Assembly (NCBI GenBank): GCA_911728455.2
Contig: OU452227.1
Coordinates: 10,697,110 to 10,761,109, forward strand
DNA: 64,000 nt
From: Marthasterias glacialis
Taxonomy: Eukaryota > Echinodermata > Asteroidea > Forcipulatida > Asteriidae
Direction: 5' to 3'
Each line of letters opens with the position of its first letter. Position 1 is the first letter of the stretch. Both the position numbers and the translations under genes were made by a program. This document shows, piece by piece, positions 10,600 through 22,400 of the stretch. The notes below the pieces were generated by a model. That model was not told where the DNA came from and searched no databases. It saw only the letters and a program-made list of their open reading frames with translations.

Positions 10600-11400
10600 T
10601 GTTGGCGCGCAAGCTTAATGTGGGCGCTAATTTACGCGCCACGCAATCAATACATAGCGGTACTCAATCATAAAATCTATGAGCACGCACGCGTACATGT
10701 AACGGTTGAGCATTGGATGTAACTTAACCCCTCGCAAAACGGAGCTTCCCAGCGTGACAGGAATTGAAAAACCCAGCAAAGTTTTACAGATTTTCCTACA
10801 TTATTACCCTTTTAAACAAAAAGGGCAGTTATGAATAGGAACAAAAGAGCAGTGACTCGGTCTTTAATGGCCGTTTAAAACCTTGCAAGGTCTTGGCCGT
10901 GTGATAAAAGACCTCGCCTTCAGCTCGGTCCTTTATCACATGGCCACAACACTGTTTAAGACCTCGTCACTCATTCTTCCCTTTTTAAAAAGCCAGAACT
11001 GCACCTCCCATCCCCTGCCCCGTTAACCACCACCAGATAGTAATTTGTTCCAATCTTCAAAGGGTGTGCAAAACATCCGGTAAGATTGGAAATGTAAATA
11101 TTCACAGATTTTACATGGTATAAAGATGAGTCATGGTGGAAAACTACTATTGAAATATTTTTGCCTGAAATTGAGAAATGAATAAAACGATTAGTTTTTA
11201 TCGTGTGAGTCCAAAACCCCTATTTTGAAAACAGTGAAAACATACAAGGGTTTTTTCACTATTTTGACATGACTCTGAAGACCAATTGAGCTTAAACTTT
11301 CACAGGTTTGTTATTTTATGTATATTGGGTCCCAAAAAGTGCTGTGGATACTGATCTCTGACAGTAACCAATGTAAGTCCGGCTGCTTCAACTGGCAAAC
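10600..11400. repeat. Three different repeat fragments between DXO and GPANK1
   Basis: Positions 10600-10740 are an inverted copy of the repeat at 42050-42230 (GCGCTAATTTACGCG, CGGTACTCAAT). Positions 10800-10990 fold on themselves (GTGATAAAAGACCTCG / CGGTCCTTTATCAC, with AAAAAGGG and CCCTTTTT ends). Positions 11080-11380 match the terminal regions of the TIR element around 33700-34690 (TTGAGCTTAAACTTTCACAG). No coding signal was seen. Confidence 0.6.
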
Positions 11401-11403
11401 GTT

Positions 11404-12546
11404 TCACAAACTCAGATGAAAAGATTGTCGGAAATCCCGCTCCCAGTCTTTCTCTCTCTTATGAGATTGTTTCTTCTGGCGTTTATTGAGAGTGTTAGTT
11501 CTCAGTTTCTTTTCCTCTTGCTGCCGAGGCCGTTTGACAGCCTGTACATCAAAAGGTTTGAAGTGAGTCACCCTTGCTTTGGCCGCTTCATCCTCCCTGT
11601 CAGCCGCACCAAGTCCTTTGCGATCTCTCTTCAGAATCGTTTTCACCGGGAATTTTTGGCCGGAACCATCTCTTCCCAGACCCTTTTCTTTGTCCCAGCC
11701 TTCTTTCATCATGAGCTGGAATCCCACATTGCTCTCTGGGATGTAGTACATTGTCGACGTTGGTTTATGCTGACAGTTGAACAGATGTACAGTTGAGGAT
11801 TTGTGCTTATGTCGTCTGGATTCATGTTCCTGATACTCAAGGCTGCAGATGCTGCACCAGGACTTTGCCAACTTGGCTTGTTTTTCCGTTAAATGGCCTT
11901 CACCGGTCCCCATTGACTGGTTTCCTTCGAGCCTTCTAACAATATCAAGATGGCCAGCTTTCCGGGCAAGATCCAATGCAGTCTGACTGCTTTTGTTGCG
12001 ATAACACTCCCACAATGCACCTTTCCTGAGTAATAGTGACACGACGTCCCTCTGACCACTGTAACTGGCACACATTAATGCCGTCCAAGCGAAGTCGTCA
12101 ACGACATTGATATCAACACTGCCCTCACACAACAGCGACTCAACTGATTTGACATCCCCTTCTTGTGCACTGCGTAAGAACTCATGTTTAGTTCTTGTTT
12201 GAACTCTCTCAGACTGCCTTTGACTGCTTGCTGGCTTTAGTTTATTTTTCCTAGATAACTTTGGGTCACTCTTTGCAAATACAGGTATGTGACCCTTTTT
12301 ATTTTGAGTCAGAGCTCTTTCATATGGAGTTGCTGAGGTTGGTGTTGTTGATACAACACTCTCGTAAAAGTCTCTTGCAACCAGACCTGCCTCTGTACTG
12401 TTTTCACATAGAAACTCCTCAGATTTTGATTCTTTTCTCAAGGATGAAGTGTCTTTTTTTGAGGTTGCCTTCAAGAAACGTATTCCTCTGAATGGAAGTC
12501 TCGCCACGTGGTAAGAAGATCCAACAGGAGACGGGGAGGGATCCAT
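11404..12546 (-). CDS. GPANK1: G-patch domain and ankyrin repeat-containing protein GPANK1
   Basis: One uninterrupted coding exon of 380 residues, against 356 in human GPANK1 (BAT4). Domains in order are: a basic disordered N-terminus; ankyrin repeats at about 121-205 (EFLRSAQEGDVKSVESLL, then WTALMCASYSGQRDVVSLLL); a finger-like CSIC (C231, C234) with HKSSTVH (H248, H254); a G-patch at about 273-318 (VGFQLMMKEGWDKEKGLG, then ILKRDRKGLG); and a basic tail ending in a WERDFRQSF motif shared with human. G-patch proteins usually act as cofactors of RNA helicases or in nucleic-acid complexes; the exact role of GPANK1 is not well defined. The ATG at 12546 is chosen because the sequence just upstream on the minus strand (ATTTTTTTCAG) is a splice acceptor, so the in-frame ATG at 12564 is intronic. 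Confidence 0.94.
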   Translation of the reverse strand: MDPSPSPVGSSYHVARLPFRGIRFLKATSKKDTSSLRKESKSEEFLCENSTEAGLVARDFYESVVSTTPTSATPYERALTQNKKGHIPVFAKSDPKLSRKNKLKPASSQRQSERVQTRTKHEFLRSAQEGDVKSVESLLCEGSVDINVVDDFAWTALMCASYSGQRDVVSLLLRKGALWECYRNKSSQTALDLARKAGHLDIVRRLEGNQSMGTGEGHLTEKQAKLAKSWCSICSLEYQEHESRRHKHKSSTVHLFNCQHKPTSTMYYIPESNVGFQLMMKEGWDKEKGLGRDGSGQKFPVKTILKRDRKGLGAADREDEAAKARVTHFKPFDVQAVKRPRQQEEKKLRTNTLNKRQKKQSHKREKDWERDFRQSFHLSL

Positions 12547-13413
12547 GTCTGAAAAAAATGTCATATGTTTATTTTTGAAAAGTAATAATTTACATTTTAT
12601 TTAAAACTAGATGACACTGGTCAAACAACATGAAAGCTCACTGAGTAGAGTTGGGTGGTTGGGCTGGCATAGTGTATCTTTCCTCGCCTTCCACCTCTAC
12701 AGTACAGTATACCATCTGACAATGCGAATATTAAGAAAGGGGAATAAGCCCAACATGATAACATCCATTAAAAAATATAAAAAAACTTAGAAAGTGGCAG
12801 TTGGATTCGGAAACTTTTCCAAAATATATTATGGCATTAGGGGTCTAATTGACAATCGCAATCAGTATTGTGGGTCTATTAGTATTATTGACATTGACAA
12901 TGACAATGACAGGGGCAGTGACACTGCATGCACTATTTGTTCTTATAAATATAAGTTATAACGTTATTATTATTAGTTGTTCAACATTGTTGACGTGTAA
13001 ACTGTAATCATTTAAAAAATTATACTCACCTGCTCACAATGTTTTGTCAATCGATAATGGGAGAAAAACGTGGTAAGACACTTGGTCCAACACTTATCTT
13101 GCTCTTTACATCACTGAATTTGTTACCCTATATTAAAAGTACTACATGTAAATATATCGATACATGAAATAAAAATGCAATATAGATGAGAAAGTTGACA
13201 ATAGACCTTATGCACATGACGTCATTTGAGTAGTAGCTCGAAGTGCCAGGCGAACATTACGCCCTCTATTGGCAAAGTGTGATCATTCTTGTCCTTAATA
13301 GCTGGTCCCGGTCGCGTCCCGGTCTCCGCATTACTTACGCTGCGTAATATCTACACGCAATTTTACACACGTTCGATTGGACCAGACTAGGCTTGATGTT
13401 GCTACGGAGATCC
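12547..13413 (-). promoter_or_regulatory. GPANK1 5'-UTR intron and shared promoter region
   Basis: On the minus strand GAGCAG|GTGAGTATA at 13030/13029 is a strong donor, and TTTTTTTCAG next to 12548 an acceptor. Together they define a 5'-UTR intron of about 480 bp, with the UTR exon starting somewhere between 13030 and about 13330. The next plus-strand exon begins at 13414, so about 13080-13413 is a probable bidirectional promoter. It carries GACGTCA at about 13219 (CRE-like), CCCGGTCGCGTCCCGG, and part of an ATAGACCTTATGC repeat. No TATA box is evident. Confidence 0.5.
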
Positions 13414-13506
13414 ATGATGGCGGATACGAAGGAGGATTCGATGTACGAAAGTGCTCGGTTAAATCTCCTTGAAGTAATTGAAGAGAGGAACAGAGCACTG
13501 AATAGG
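13414..13506 (+). CDS. Orphan 31-codon first exon, possibly of TEX47
   Basis: ATGATGGCGGATACG opens a frame of 31 codons (acidic, ending in a helix-like stretch NLLEVIEERNRALNR) that stops exactly at AGG|GTGAGA, a good donor in phase 0. It lies head-to-head with GPANK1. The first confident TEX47 exon also ends in phase 0 with ..NR, so this exon could splice to TEX47 exon 2 (21096) as an alternative start. It could also start an unrelated transcript. No protein family is recognised from 31 residues. Confidence 0.45.
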
Positions 13507-13834
13507 GTGAGAGAAAATGGTCTCAATAAATCAATGTTTTGTTTGCGTTTTCCTAATATTTTATGTTTGGGGGCCTACATCAATAAAATAAAAAAATAAT
13601 AATCATTTACTGTTTTGACATTAATTTTAATTTATCAAAAAGTCAAGACAGGTCAGGCATGCAAATGGCCAACCCGGCCATCCATGGGCGTAGCCTGCAT
13701 ACATTTTTTCAAATAATTATTTGTTTTAGTTATTTACATCAGTTTTTGTTCTTAATAAGCTACATTTTAAGCCAGAAATTAATTCTGTCGGGTTCAGCAG
13801 TGCGGAGAAACAAACAATTTTGTAAACTGTAAGT

Positions 13835-13965
13835 GTAACTGTAAGTGTAACTGTAAGTGTAACAAAAGGAAAATCGTTCAGCAGACATTACGCACGTAGT
13901 TGCGCTGATTGTACCCCTCCATCCTCCTGACGGTTGGGAGGATGGAGGGCTAGGGTTACGATCAG
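13835..13965. repeat. Short tandem repeat and small hairpin
   Basis: Three units of a 12-mer (AACTGTAAGTGT) lie at about 13826-13863. A hairpin follows at about 13914-13952, with TCCATCCTCC pairing with GGAGGATGGA. No function is evident. Confidence 0.6.
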
Positions 13966-14387
13966 CACAATAAACACTGGACTCAATTGTGATCAGTTAA
14001 TACACTATCTACGCTGTGTTGATTATGACTAAACATGCTAATTAAATTGGCTTTTAAAGGTTTTGTTCTTTATTTTTGAGTTGACGAAGTAATCCTCCAC
14101 TCCAGTCAGACCTCCGTAAATTACAGTCTGTGGCTAACCTCTGGGTATGAAATTTAACGAGAAAAAATGCAAAGCTATGTGAGTTATACGTAAGAGAAAT
14201 CCGGGTCATCCATTACACAGCTAGGCCAACAATACTACATGTAATACACCTCCAAAATAATGTAAAATGGGATAAACAAATATGCAGCGGGGAAAGCTAC
14301 CACCAGGATCCTGAATTTCATCAATAGAAACTTCAACTCCACTACCTCAGCTGTAAAAGGGAAATTGTACAAAACATTGGTCGGACC

Positions 14388-14473
14388 TAGACCCAGTAAC
14401 TGGGGCGTTAAGTACTCCCTCTCTCGTACACTAACGAGAGAGGGAGTACTTAACGCCCCAGTTACTGGGTCTA
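14388..14473. mobile_element. 86-bp foldback, TAGACCCAG family
   Basis: Two identical 40-nt arms around a loop of about 6 nt, with the same ends (TAGACCCAGTAACTGGGGC) as 1253-1380. It is flanked by GGTCGGACC (14379-14387) and GGTCAGACC (14474-14482), a 9-bp target-site duplication with one mismatch. Perfect arms imply a recent origin or ongoing correction between arms. Confidence 0.85.
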
Positions 14474-14630
14474 GGTCAGACCACATCTCCAGTATGTATC
14501 AGCAGCATGGCACCCTGGTACAAAGAAAAATATAGAGCATCTAGAAAAGGTACAGAGACAGGCAGCAACGTTACAGGCCTATTCTGCACTAATTATTATA
14601 AACAAAATATGCCCACTACTAGGTACTACC

Positions 14631-15016
14631 GAATGTCGGTCACTTCGTACCCCAGTCACTTCGTACCCCAGTCACTTCGTACCCCAGTCACTTCGTACCC
14701 CAGTCACTTCGTACCCAAGTCACTTTGTACCCAAGTCATTTCGTACCCAAGTCATTTCGTACCCAAGTCATTTCGTACCCAAGTGACTTAGCTATAATAA
14801 TATAATTATCGAATAAAAAAAGGTTGATTAACATTTGTTAAAGTGTCCTGTTCATTTTAATTGCGTTCCTTTTAATCCTATTATTTGTAAACACCCTGCT
14901 TCATTTTTGGAGTGGTCCAATTTAAGTGACTTGGGTACGAAGTGACTTGGGTGAGAAACTTTGGGTATGAAGTGACTTGGGTACGAAGTGACTTTGGTAC
15001 GAAGTGACCGAAATGC
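14631..15016. mobile_element. 386-bp foldback with 16-bp tandem units in its arms
   Basis: The left arm (14631-14792) begins GAATGTCGGTCACTTCG and contains about nine 16-bp units (TCACTTCGTACCCCAG type). The right arm (about 14925-15016) carries about five units in inverted orientation and ends CGAAGTGACCGAAATGC. An 8-bp GTACTACC flanks both sides (14623-14630 and 15017-15024). The middle is AT-rich and unique. The plus-strand frame of repeated Tyr/Pro/Ser/His is a repeat artefact. Confidence 0.85.
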
Positions 15017-15636
15017 GTACTACCAATGCAATGAATGGACCCCCCCACACACACTTTTTATAGCAGGCTGCCAGTCATGCCACCTGCCAGGGCAGTGCAG
15101 TGGATTTTTAACTGGCAATGATTGTAAGTAAACTTTATTATACCAGAATGGATGGTCCCTGACCCACTCAGAATGCTCCTGCTCACTTTATGTGAGTGAC
15201 CCAATGTAATGTACATGAAGTAACAGACCTGTGGAAGTTTAAACTCAGAGTCACAAGAAAAAATAAAAAATTAACTTATACAGGCCTAGATGTTTTCACT
15301 CTTTTCAAACATCCTGCTTTTGACTTTGACTAAGATCAGAACTAATTGCTTTACTCATTCCTCAAAAGCTATATAGCATTCCAAGCAAAAATATCTTGAG
15401 GGACGTTTTCCACCATGACCCTCTTTATATCATGGTAAATTATGTGAAAATTTGTGAACATTTATATTTCCTCAATAATATATCTCAATAAAGTTGGCAC
15501 TAAAAGTTGTCAGGCTATAGGGTAAGAAGGTCAAGCCGTAATGACCGTCAGCAATTGAACAAGAAGAACATGTAAGCTTGATAAATATTGTAACTGACCT
15601 ACTATCGTCAGAGCTTTTTGCCATGATCCTTCTTGC

Positions 15637-15800
15637 AGGCTTGCTTTGTTCTTGAAAGGGCAAGGGCACCAAGGCATTTCCCTCTTGACAAAAGGGCACC
15701 TCTATGAGGAAATTGTAAATTTGCACTGGAACATTTCAAGGGGCACCGAGGCAATGACGAGGCAACGGAGGCAATTGCCTCCGTGAAGTATCAGGTCTGC
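15637..15800. mobile_element. MITE of the GGCACCAAGGC family
   Basis: It contains AAGGGCAAGGGCACCAAGGC, AAAGGGCACCTCTATGAGG, GGGGCACCGAGGCAATGACG and AGGCAATTGCCTCCGTGAAG. It ends TATCAGGTCTGC, related to the ends of the copy at 10000-10166. Confidence 0.7.
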
Positions 15801-16201
15801 TTCTTGGAATCAGAATTGGTCAGTCATTGCGTAGTGATTCCTGGATCCTTTAGTTACTGAAACAATAATGTTCTATTTGCCTGTGAGAGACAGACACATA
15901 GAACACCAATACTTTTGTTTCAGTCCAAACTCTATCTTAACTTAGATTATTGTAACTCATTCCAGCAATTGGTAGGCCTAAACCCCACCCCTTCACTGTG
16001 ATTGGCTGAAAGTTTTGTGGAGTGTGACCACTTGACCACTGCACAGACAAGTCACATGGGGGAGCACTAGTTTTCTGCCGGTGGAAAATGGGAACGACCC
16101 AAGAACTTGCGCAGTAGAGGCTGTCCATGGTGCTTCATGCCAATATTTGAATGCCAAAGAACAATGCTTATAATTAATAATGAAACAAATTACAAAAGGG
16201 A

Positions 16202-16480
16202 CAATAGACCGATCCATCAAGCCCCGCCCCTAAATATATTGACCAATTACAGCATTGGCTACACCACCACCGTACACGTGGGCAGCACATTATGTGCGCC
16301 TCTTCAATGCCACACTGCACGACATGAACGTTTGCGCTATTAGTACGCGCACGCATGTTTCATGTTTACATTTTCCAATAGGATTTTATCCTGTTGCACA
16401 TTTGTTGGACTTTGGTGGCATAGCCAAGACTGTGATTGGTCAACACGTAAAGGGGCAGTGCTTAATGGATCGGTCTATTG
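16202..16480. mobile_element. MITE with CAATAGACCGATCCAT termini
   Basis: Perfect 16-bp terminal inverted repeats (16202-16217 and 16465-16480) extend imperfectly to about 30 bp (AAGCCCCGCCCCT). A second, more diverged copy starts at about 35390. No open frame. Confidence 0.85.
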
Positions 16481-16892
16481 CTAGTCGTCGCATTATTGAT
16501 ATTTCTTAAAAGTATGTACACTTTAACATACTTGCTGTGTTACGCCGTGTCCGTATGGATGGCTTCTGCAGTTGCTATGGTCCGATTTGGCGAAAAAGTC
16601 CTACTCATCACATTGTTATTGCAGCCATAGACCTTATGCGTCTGACATCATGAGTCCCATAGAGATATGTACAACAGCGCCCTCAATGAGGTCAAAACGG
16701 CTGTAAGTTTACTGCAGGAAAACAGATGTGCATACCCTCTAATAGGCCCTAGCAGCAGCCAAAAACGCTTGATTTGGACACAGTACACTGCCCTTTGAAA
16801 TAACTGCAAGACACTACACTCACTACTACACATTGCATGGACTATACGAACAATGTACTGTGTACATTGTACATACAGCGCCCTGGTTAACG

Positions 16893-17326
16893 ACACCGGG
16901 GTAAAAACGCCCATGGGGTTAAAACGCCCACTTGACTTGTTTCCACTGCTGGTAAAAAATGACAAGGTGAATTTTTAAATGGAATACGTTTTTAATAAAA
17001 AAAAATTGTTATAAAAAGTAGTCATGAGGAGAATTAAATTCATTAACATATTTTAAGGGTACTACATGTAAGTGCCGTTGAATAAAATTTGGGAAAAAGT
17101 TTTAAAAAATAAACACCAGAGGTTTGACCTATATCTCTTCAAAACAAAATTTTAAAATATACATGTATTTTTAATGTTGTTGTTGATATGTTTTAAGAAG
17201 GGTTCATTACATAATTATAAATGATTAAAATATTGAAACCAATTTTAATATTAGCTTCATGATTTTTTTTTAATGGGCGTTTTTACCCCAGGCAAAAACA
17301 AGGGCCTCAGGGTAAAATCACCCGGT
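16893..17326. mobile_element. MITE with ACCGGGGTAAAAACGCCC ends
   Basis: The left end ACCGGGGTAAAAACGCCCAT and the right half ATGGGCGTTTTTACCCC..GGTAAAATCACCCGGT are inverted repeats of each other around an AT-rich core. Not coding. Confidence 0.75.
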
Positions 17327-19498
17327 AGCATTCTTAACATCGGACTCTATTTCAGCCTCAGTTACATGTATTTCCCAAAACCTCAATATCATAACTTTTT
17401 GCAGTCACATATTTTTGTTTAATGATTAAGTATTAGCTATTAGAAGCCTGCATGCCACATAGACCTTTATGATGAGACTGACTATAATGTACTGTATTGG
17501 TTTCTCATTCATACCAAAGAAATGTAAATTTGTCTTCCATAAACCTACCTACGTAGTACACTGTTTGCAAATTTAGCATGCCTTCTCCTGCAAAAAGAAA
17601 TCTCCATAGTGACGCCTTTTTATAATTCATGTGTGTAAATTTGCTTTCTTTAAATGTGTTGCTCTGTACTCTATCATTTTTCCCCCATTGAAGTACAGTT
17701 TCCAGAGCCCGTTGCCCGAGTATTTACTTTTGTCACTAATCAAATATGATTCATATTTCGTATGTTATTAGAGTTTTAATAGAACTCTCATCACCCATGT
17801 GAACTGAACACCTGTATGGACAGCTGGATAGGAAATTGGAAATATCAAGTATTTGTTTCGGGCGTCTCGTTGAGCTGTTTGATCATGCTAGTAACGCGCC
17901 TTGGAAAAGTGTTTGTATTTGATCACCAGGGTAACAAAAGATGATCATTTAGGGAGGTTGTGGCTGTTTGTCTTGTAATATTCACAGTGGGGAACAAAGA
18001 GTGGAGAGATTGGCTGGGCGGGAGCCACCCTGATGCAGACCTAGTTCTAATCATTAGGCTGGTTTGGTGGATACAAAATTGTCCATGGAAAATTGTCTTG
18101 GTGGTACAGCAACATTGGATGTGCAACAAATTTTGGCAACAACGTTTTATGCGTTCCGACAAACGTCAGAACAAGCTGTGGATTTCAAGCCAGGGCTTCG
18201 CTGATATGAAATTAACCATAAAGTTTCTTTGTGGAGAAATTCGACTGTTTAAGGATTATTTGTTGGCTTTCACTTGATGTCTGCTAAAATGTGTACATGT
18301 AGTTTGGGGAAACGGATCTCCTTTTTGAAAAGCTAAGTTTGTTGGGACGCAACAAATCTATGTTAGCTATGTGATTCTTGTGTCAAGAATGCTGATGAGT
18401 TTTATACAGATTTGCAGATTTTGACTGATGATGCTGCATTCGTCCAAGCTCCGGTGAAAATATTTCACGGACATATTTCATCAAGACCCGATATCAAACT
18501 CCAAACCTTTTCTTTGTGGGTCAGGATTTCTTCGATTTGTTTCATACACATGTACCTGGGGTCTCTTGTTCACAACACTCCAGCAAGTCTGCAGGTATCA
18601 TGTATAGCAGTACTAGTATGTAAATAAAAAGCTATTGGTGAGTCCCGGTATTGCATCGAGGGATACTGCTTGTGTTTTTAAAGATAAAAACAACACTGAA
18701 CAGGCATGTTGAACTTTAAGGAACACATGTCTTGAAGTGTGATTAGCCTCGGACTGAATATTTTGATATCTGTACATTGCGCAATCAACAGATTGGATCT
18801 GATTCCCTGAGGGTGACTGATGGCTTGACTTAATGCGCTGATTCTGGAGATATGTGTGTATGCGATGTAGATTGTGATGATACCCTCTCGTGTTACATCC
18901 TGGATTATGGGGGAAATTTGCAAAAAGGAGTGTTTAACCTGAACTACTTGCTTGCTGCTTTCTTTGGAAAAAAACCCTTTGGACATTTCGGATGATGTAA
19001 TTCAAAGAAAACTTTCTAGGAGAGTTCTTGTGATGTCTAATTCTGCTCTAACATGGCTGACTGTTAAAAGATGAGTTTACAGCATACCACTTTTACGTAC
19101 CTTCATTTATCAAAATTCGTCTGGTTACAAAACTGAGCTCGGAAAGAAAATATTAAGGACCCTTTTTTTATAAGGATACAATTTTTTGTAGACTTTGTCA
19201 CTGATGTTGATGCGTAGGTGGGGTATGTCGCCCACTTTCTTAAAGTAGTTCACTTTATCAAACTACCCTGGTTTGATCTGCTGCAGATTGCGCCACAGCA
19301 CCTTGTAAAATGTTACATGGTGCTATGTAAAAGGAACAGGTCTCACACTTCAAAAGCGCAACTCCGCATACTTTGCAGAGAAAAAACACTGAGCGCGTTG
19401 AGACACCCATCGGGTGTGATAAAGCGCTCTATAAGAACTGTGTATTGTTGTCACTATCAACATTAACTTTGAAAACCAAAAGAGACAAGTAGAGCAAG
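17327..19498. other. No gene or clear repeat recognised
   Basis: This AT-rich stretch precedes the first confident TEX47 exon. A box-like ACATGGTGCTATGT near 19314 resembles the ends of the foldback at 7345-7672. The open frames at 17960-18277 and 18678-18986 have no family similarity, no flanking splice sites and ordinary intergenic composition. Confidence 0.5.
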
Positions 19499-22400
19499 AT
19501 GGCAGTGAGGAAACGAAGCACAAAGCATTGGAGGGATGAGGATAGTATTATAGAGGACAAACCCAGGATGAGCATGCTTGATGCTGCTATTGCAAAGGTT
19601 CAGCGAGTCGACCCTAACAGGGTATAAGATGCTGTTTGGATAGTATTTTTGTATTTAATTGTCTTATTAACGCCTCTTGGTTTTTTTTTGTGACCTTATC
19701 CTCTAAGTGCCATAGATGCAATACATGTAATTCTCTTGCTTTTACTATTGTGAACGTTTTTTTTTTAGTCAGTGTTCATGAATATTAGCCATCCTGCACA
19801 TCACTTTAAAGGGGCCGTGTCGTCATGATTACAGCAGGCCTGTGGCTGTGCATGGAAAGATGAACTCTCATCCAGATACTGCCACGCCCTCACTTGCAGT
19901 CAAATCACAAAGGGTGCCGTCTTTGTCAAGCTGTGATGTGACTGCCGGCACGCACGCGAGCGTAGTAACTGGGTTGTTCCATTTACTGCTATAATCATGA
20001 CGACACAGCCCCTTTAAGGGATGACATTTACCTGAACATCTACAGTAGACTGACTGTGTACACACTAATGTATTTTAGCAAAATTTCATTTGTTATACTT
20101 AGCTTCACGTCATTAAATTGTAGGTGAGCACTTATTTTTGGGTTTTTTTTTTCACTTGAGAAAAATTTGCTGCAAAATGACAGAGCCATGTGCGCAACAT
20201 GGTTCTTAAGAAAAGTATGGTCTCTTCGAGCCTACATGTAGACTGGACACATTGATCTGGGCCCAGTTTCGTGGCACTGCTTTTCCGCGAAAATCTGCGT
20301 TTACGGCCCAAAGAATCACACACTTGACAGAATTTCCGTGGAAAGCAGAGATTTCTGTGATTTAAAGTGGCCGTGCCTGAAGTGACTATATTTCTTAGGA
20401 ACTTATTTTGTGATACACTTTAATCTCCTTAAGTGTATGAAAACTAATTGACATCTCTTTTTGGTTAATTTCATTGAAAAGTGCACTTCTTTAAACATTT
20501 AAGATTTTCTATGCTTTTCTACAAACAACAGAGGGCGCTGTTGCCGTGATGTCATTTCAGGGAGACACTGGTTTTCTGTTAAAATTCATGAAATTGTGAG
20601 CCCAAAAATTTACTTATTGAAGGCGTTTGTGAGAAAAGTTTGCTCATTGGCTTACTGCCATGAACTGACAAAGCAATGAATCATTTAAGAAAAGAAATTT
20701 TACGATATCGACATATCCTAAATGCTGTCAACTTTTTTGTGCATTTACACTTACTGCAACATTGAGGTTTCTGCCTTATCTATCACAATTCTGCTCATGA
20801 CTATGGAAATTTGCATTAGCATGAAAAACAAACAGACACCAAAATACCCTTGAAAAATGGCAAAATGAAAATTGAAAATAAGGTAAAATGGAACACAAAC
20901 GTGCATTTCTAAAGATTGCATTACAAAAATTACATTTCATGTGCCCTTTTAGCATGTTAAGATGTGCCATGAAATTGGGCCTGTATCATCATTGCACCAC
21001 TACGAAGTGTAGCAAAACAAATATCAAAGCAGGGACAGGTCTGTCTTTTCAGGGTTAGTTACAGCTTGAGGTTTCCCTTGTTTATTTCATAACAGAAAGC
21101 ACTTCTACATCGACTAGTTTACATTGCAAAGCTGAGTGGCAAGCTTGATGACAAGAGAGATCTTGGTGGTAAGCACAGCTTAAAAGCTCGGATAATGCAA
21201 CATTGTTCCTTTTTTTTTATGCTATTCAGTCATGAATCAGCGTGGTAATTAGGATACACCCGTTTCAGAGTGGCGCTCCAGAGTAGCGCCCAACCAATTT
21301 ATTGAATTAAGTACATGAAAAGTCCGACGTCTGAAACAGTTAGGAGCAACTAGATGTGCTTGAAGTCGAAAGATCGACTGTTGCAGTCGGTCGGAATGAC
21401 TCTGGAGCATCTTGGGTTCAGACGTCGATCTTGTCATGAGCCAAACCTAATGCAAATTTATGTTAATTAAGTACGCCCGTCTGAAACCAAAATCTAGAGT
21501 TGCTGCTAATCTATTTGGTTTGGCGCAACTCTGGAGTGCCAGTCTGAAACGGGTTTTACCCCCGAACAAAGATATCATTTTAGGGTTAGATTACTCAGTT
21601 GGTAGAGTGCTGGCATGTTTATGCGGAGGTTGCAATTTCAATGTATAAATACCCTTTTCATAGTTTTTTCTTAGTAAAATTAGTAAAACCTGCTGAAAAC
21701 GTCATAAAAATTGTTGCTCAATGTTGAAATTAAAAAATGATTTTGTAAAATTTAATTTGTTTTTTGACTGCACGTTTTTTTCCCCCACCTTCTCTAGCCC
21801 ACTATGAGAAGAAATTCAAGCAGTGGCAGAGCCATTTCCAGGGGGAGGGAGCCACAGGGATGCTCCTTGTGTATCCCAATCATTATGTCCACCTTGTGGA
21901 GGTAAGTCATTTTTACCGTTGTGGAAAAGGAATGTAAAGACAATCCTTCAATTGAGATTAATCTCATCTTCCCAGTCATGTTGTTTTTTAGACATGAGAA
22001 AACAGACATCGTGCAAAGTCTACAGGTTGTAAAGGTAGATGAAATCATTGGTCTAAGGTAAACTTTAAAGACTATGAATTATTTTGTGATTTTCTTAACA
22101 GAAAGTTTACTTGCACTTTTTGAACACATAGAGGCCGGCCTGGAATTGATCTACCTGGCACCCACAGTAATTGCCGTGGTGCCTTGCGCTTTAACTGTGG
22201 TGCCCTTTGCAAAAAGATCCAATACAAATTTACAAATTGTCCTCAGTCATAGAAGTGGCCCTTTACCAGAGGAAAATTACTGTGCACCTTGTACATGGCT
22301 GATGGACTTGAGATTATGTCGGGATCCAAACAGTAATTCATTTTTAGGTTATAATTAACTACCACTTAGGCCTTTTATTGGTGGATTCTTTTTGGAGCAA

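Noticed and set aside
11416-11796. 126-codon plus-strand frame
   Set aside because: It is the antisense shadow of the GPANK1 G-patch and tail coding sequence.
14507-14791. Plus-strand frame with repeated SYPSHFVP
   Set aside because: It is the translation of the 16-bp units in the left arm of the foldback at 14631-15016.
14637-14792. A CRISPR array
   Set aside because: The units are contiguous without unique spacers, there is an inverted partner array, and the DNA is clearly animal.
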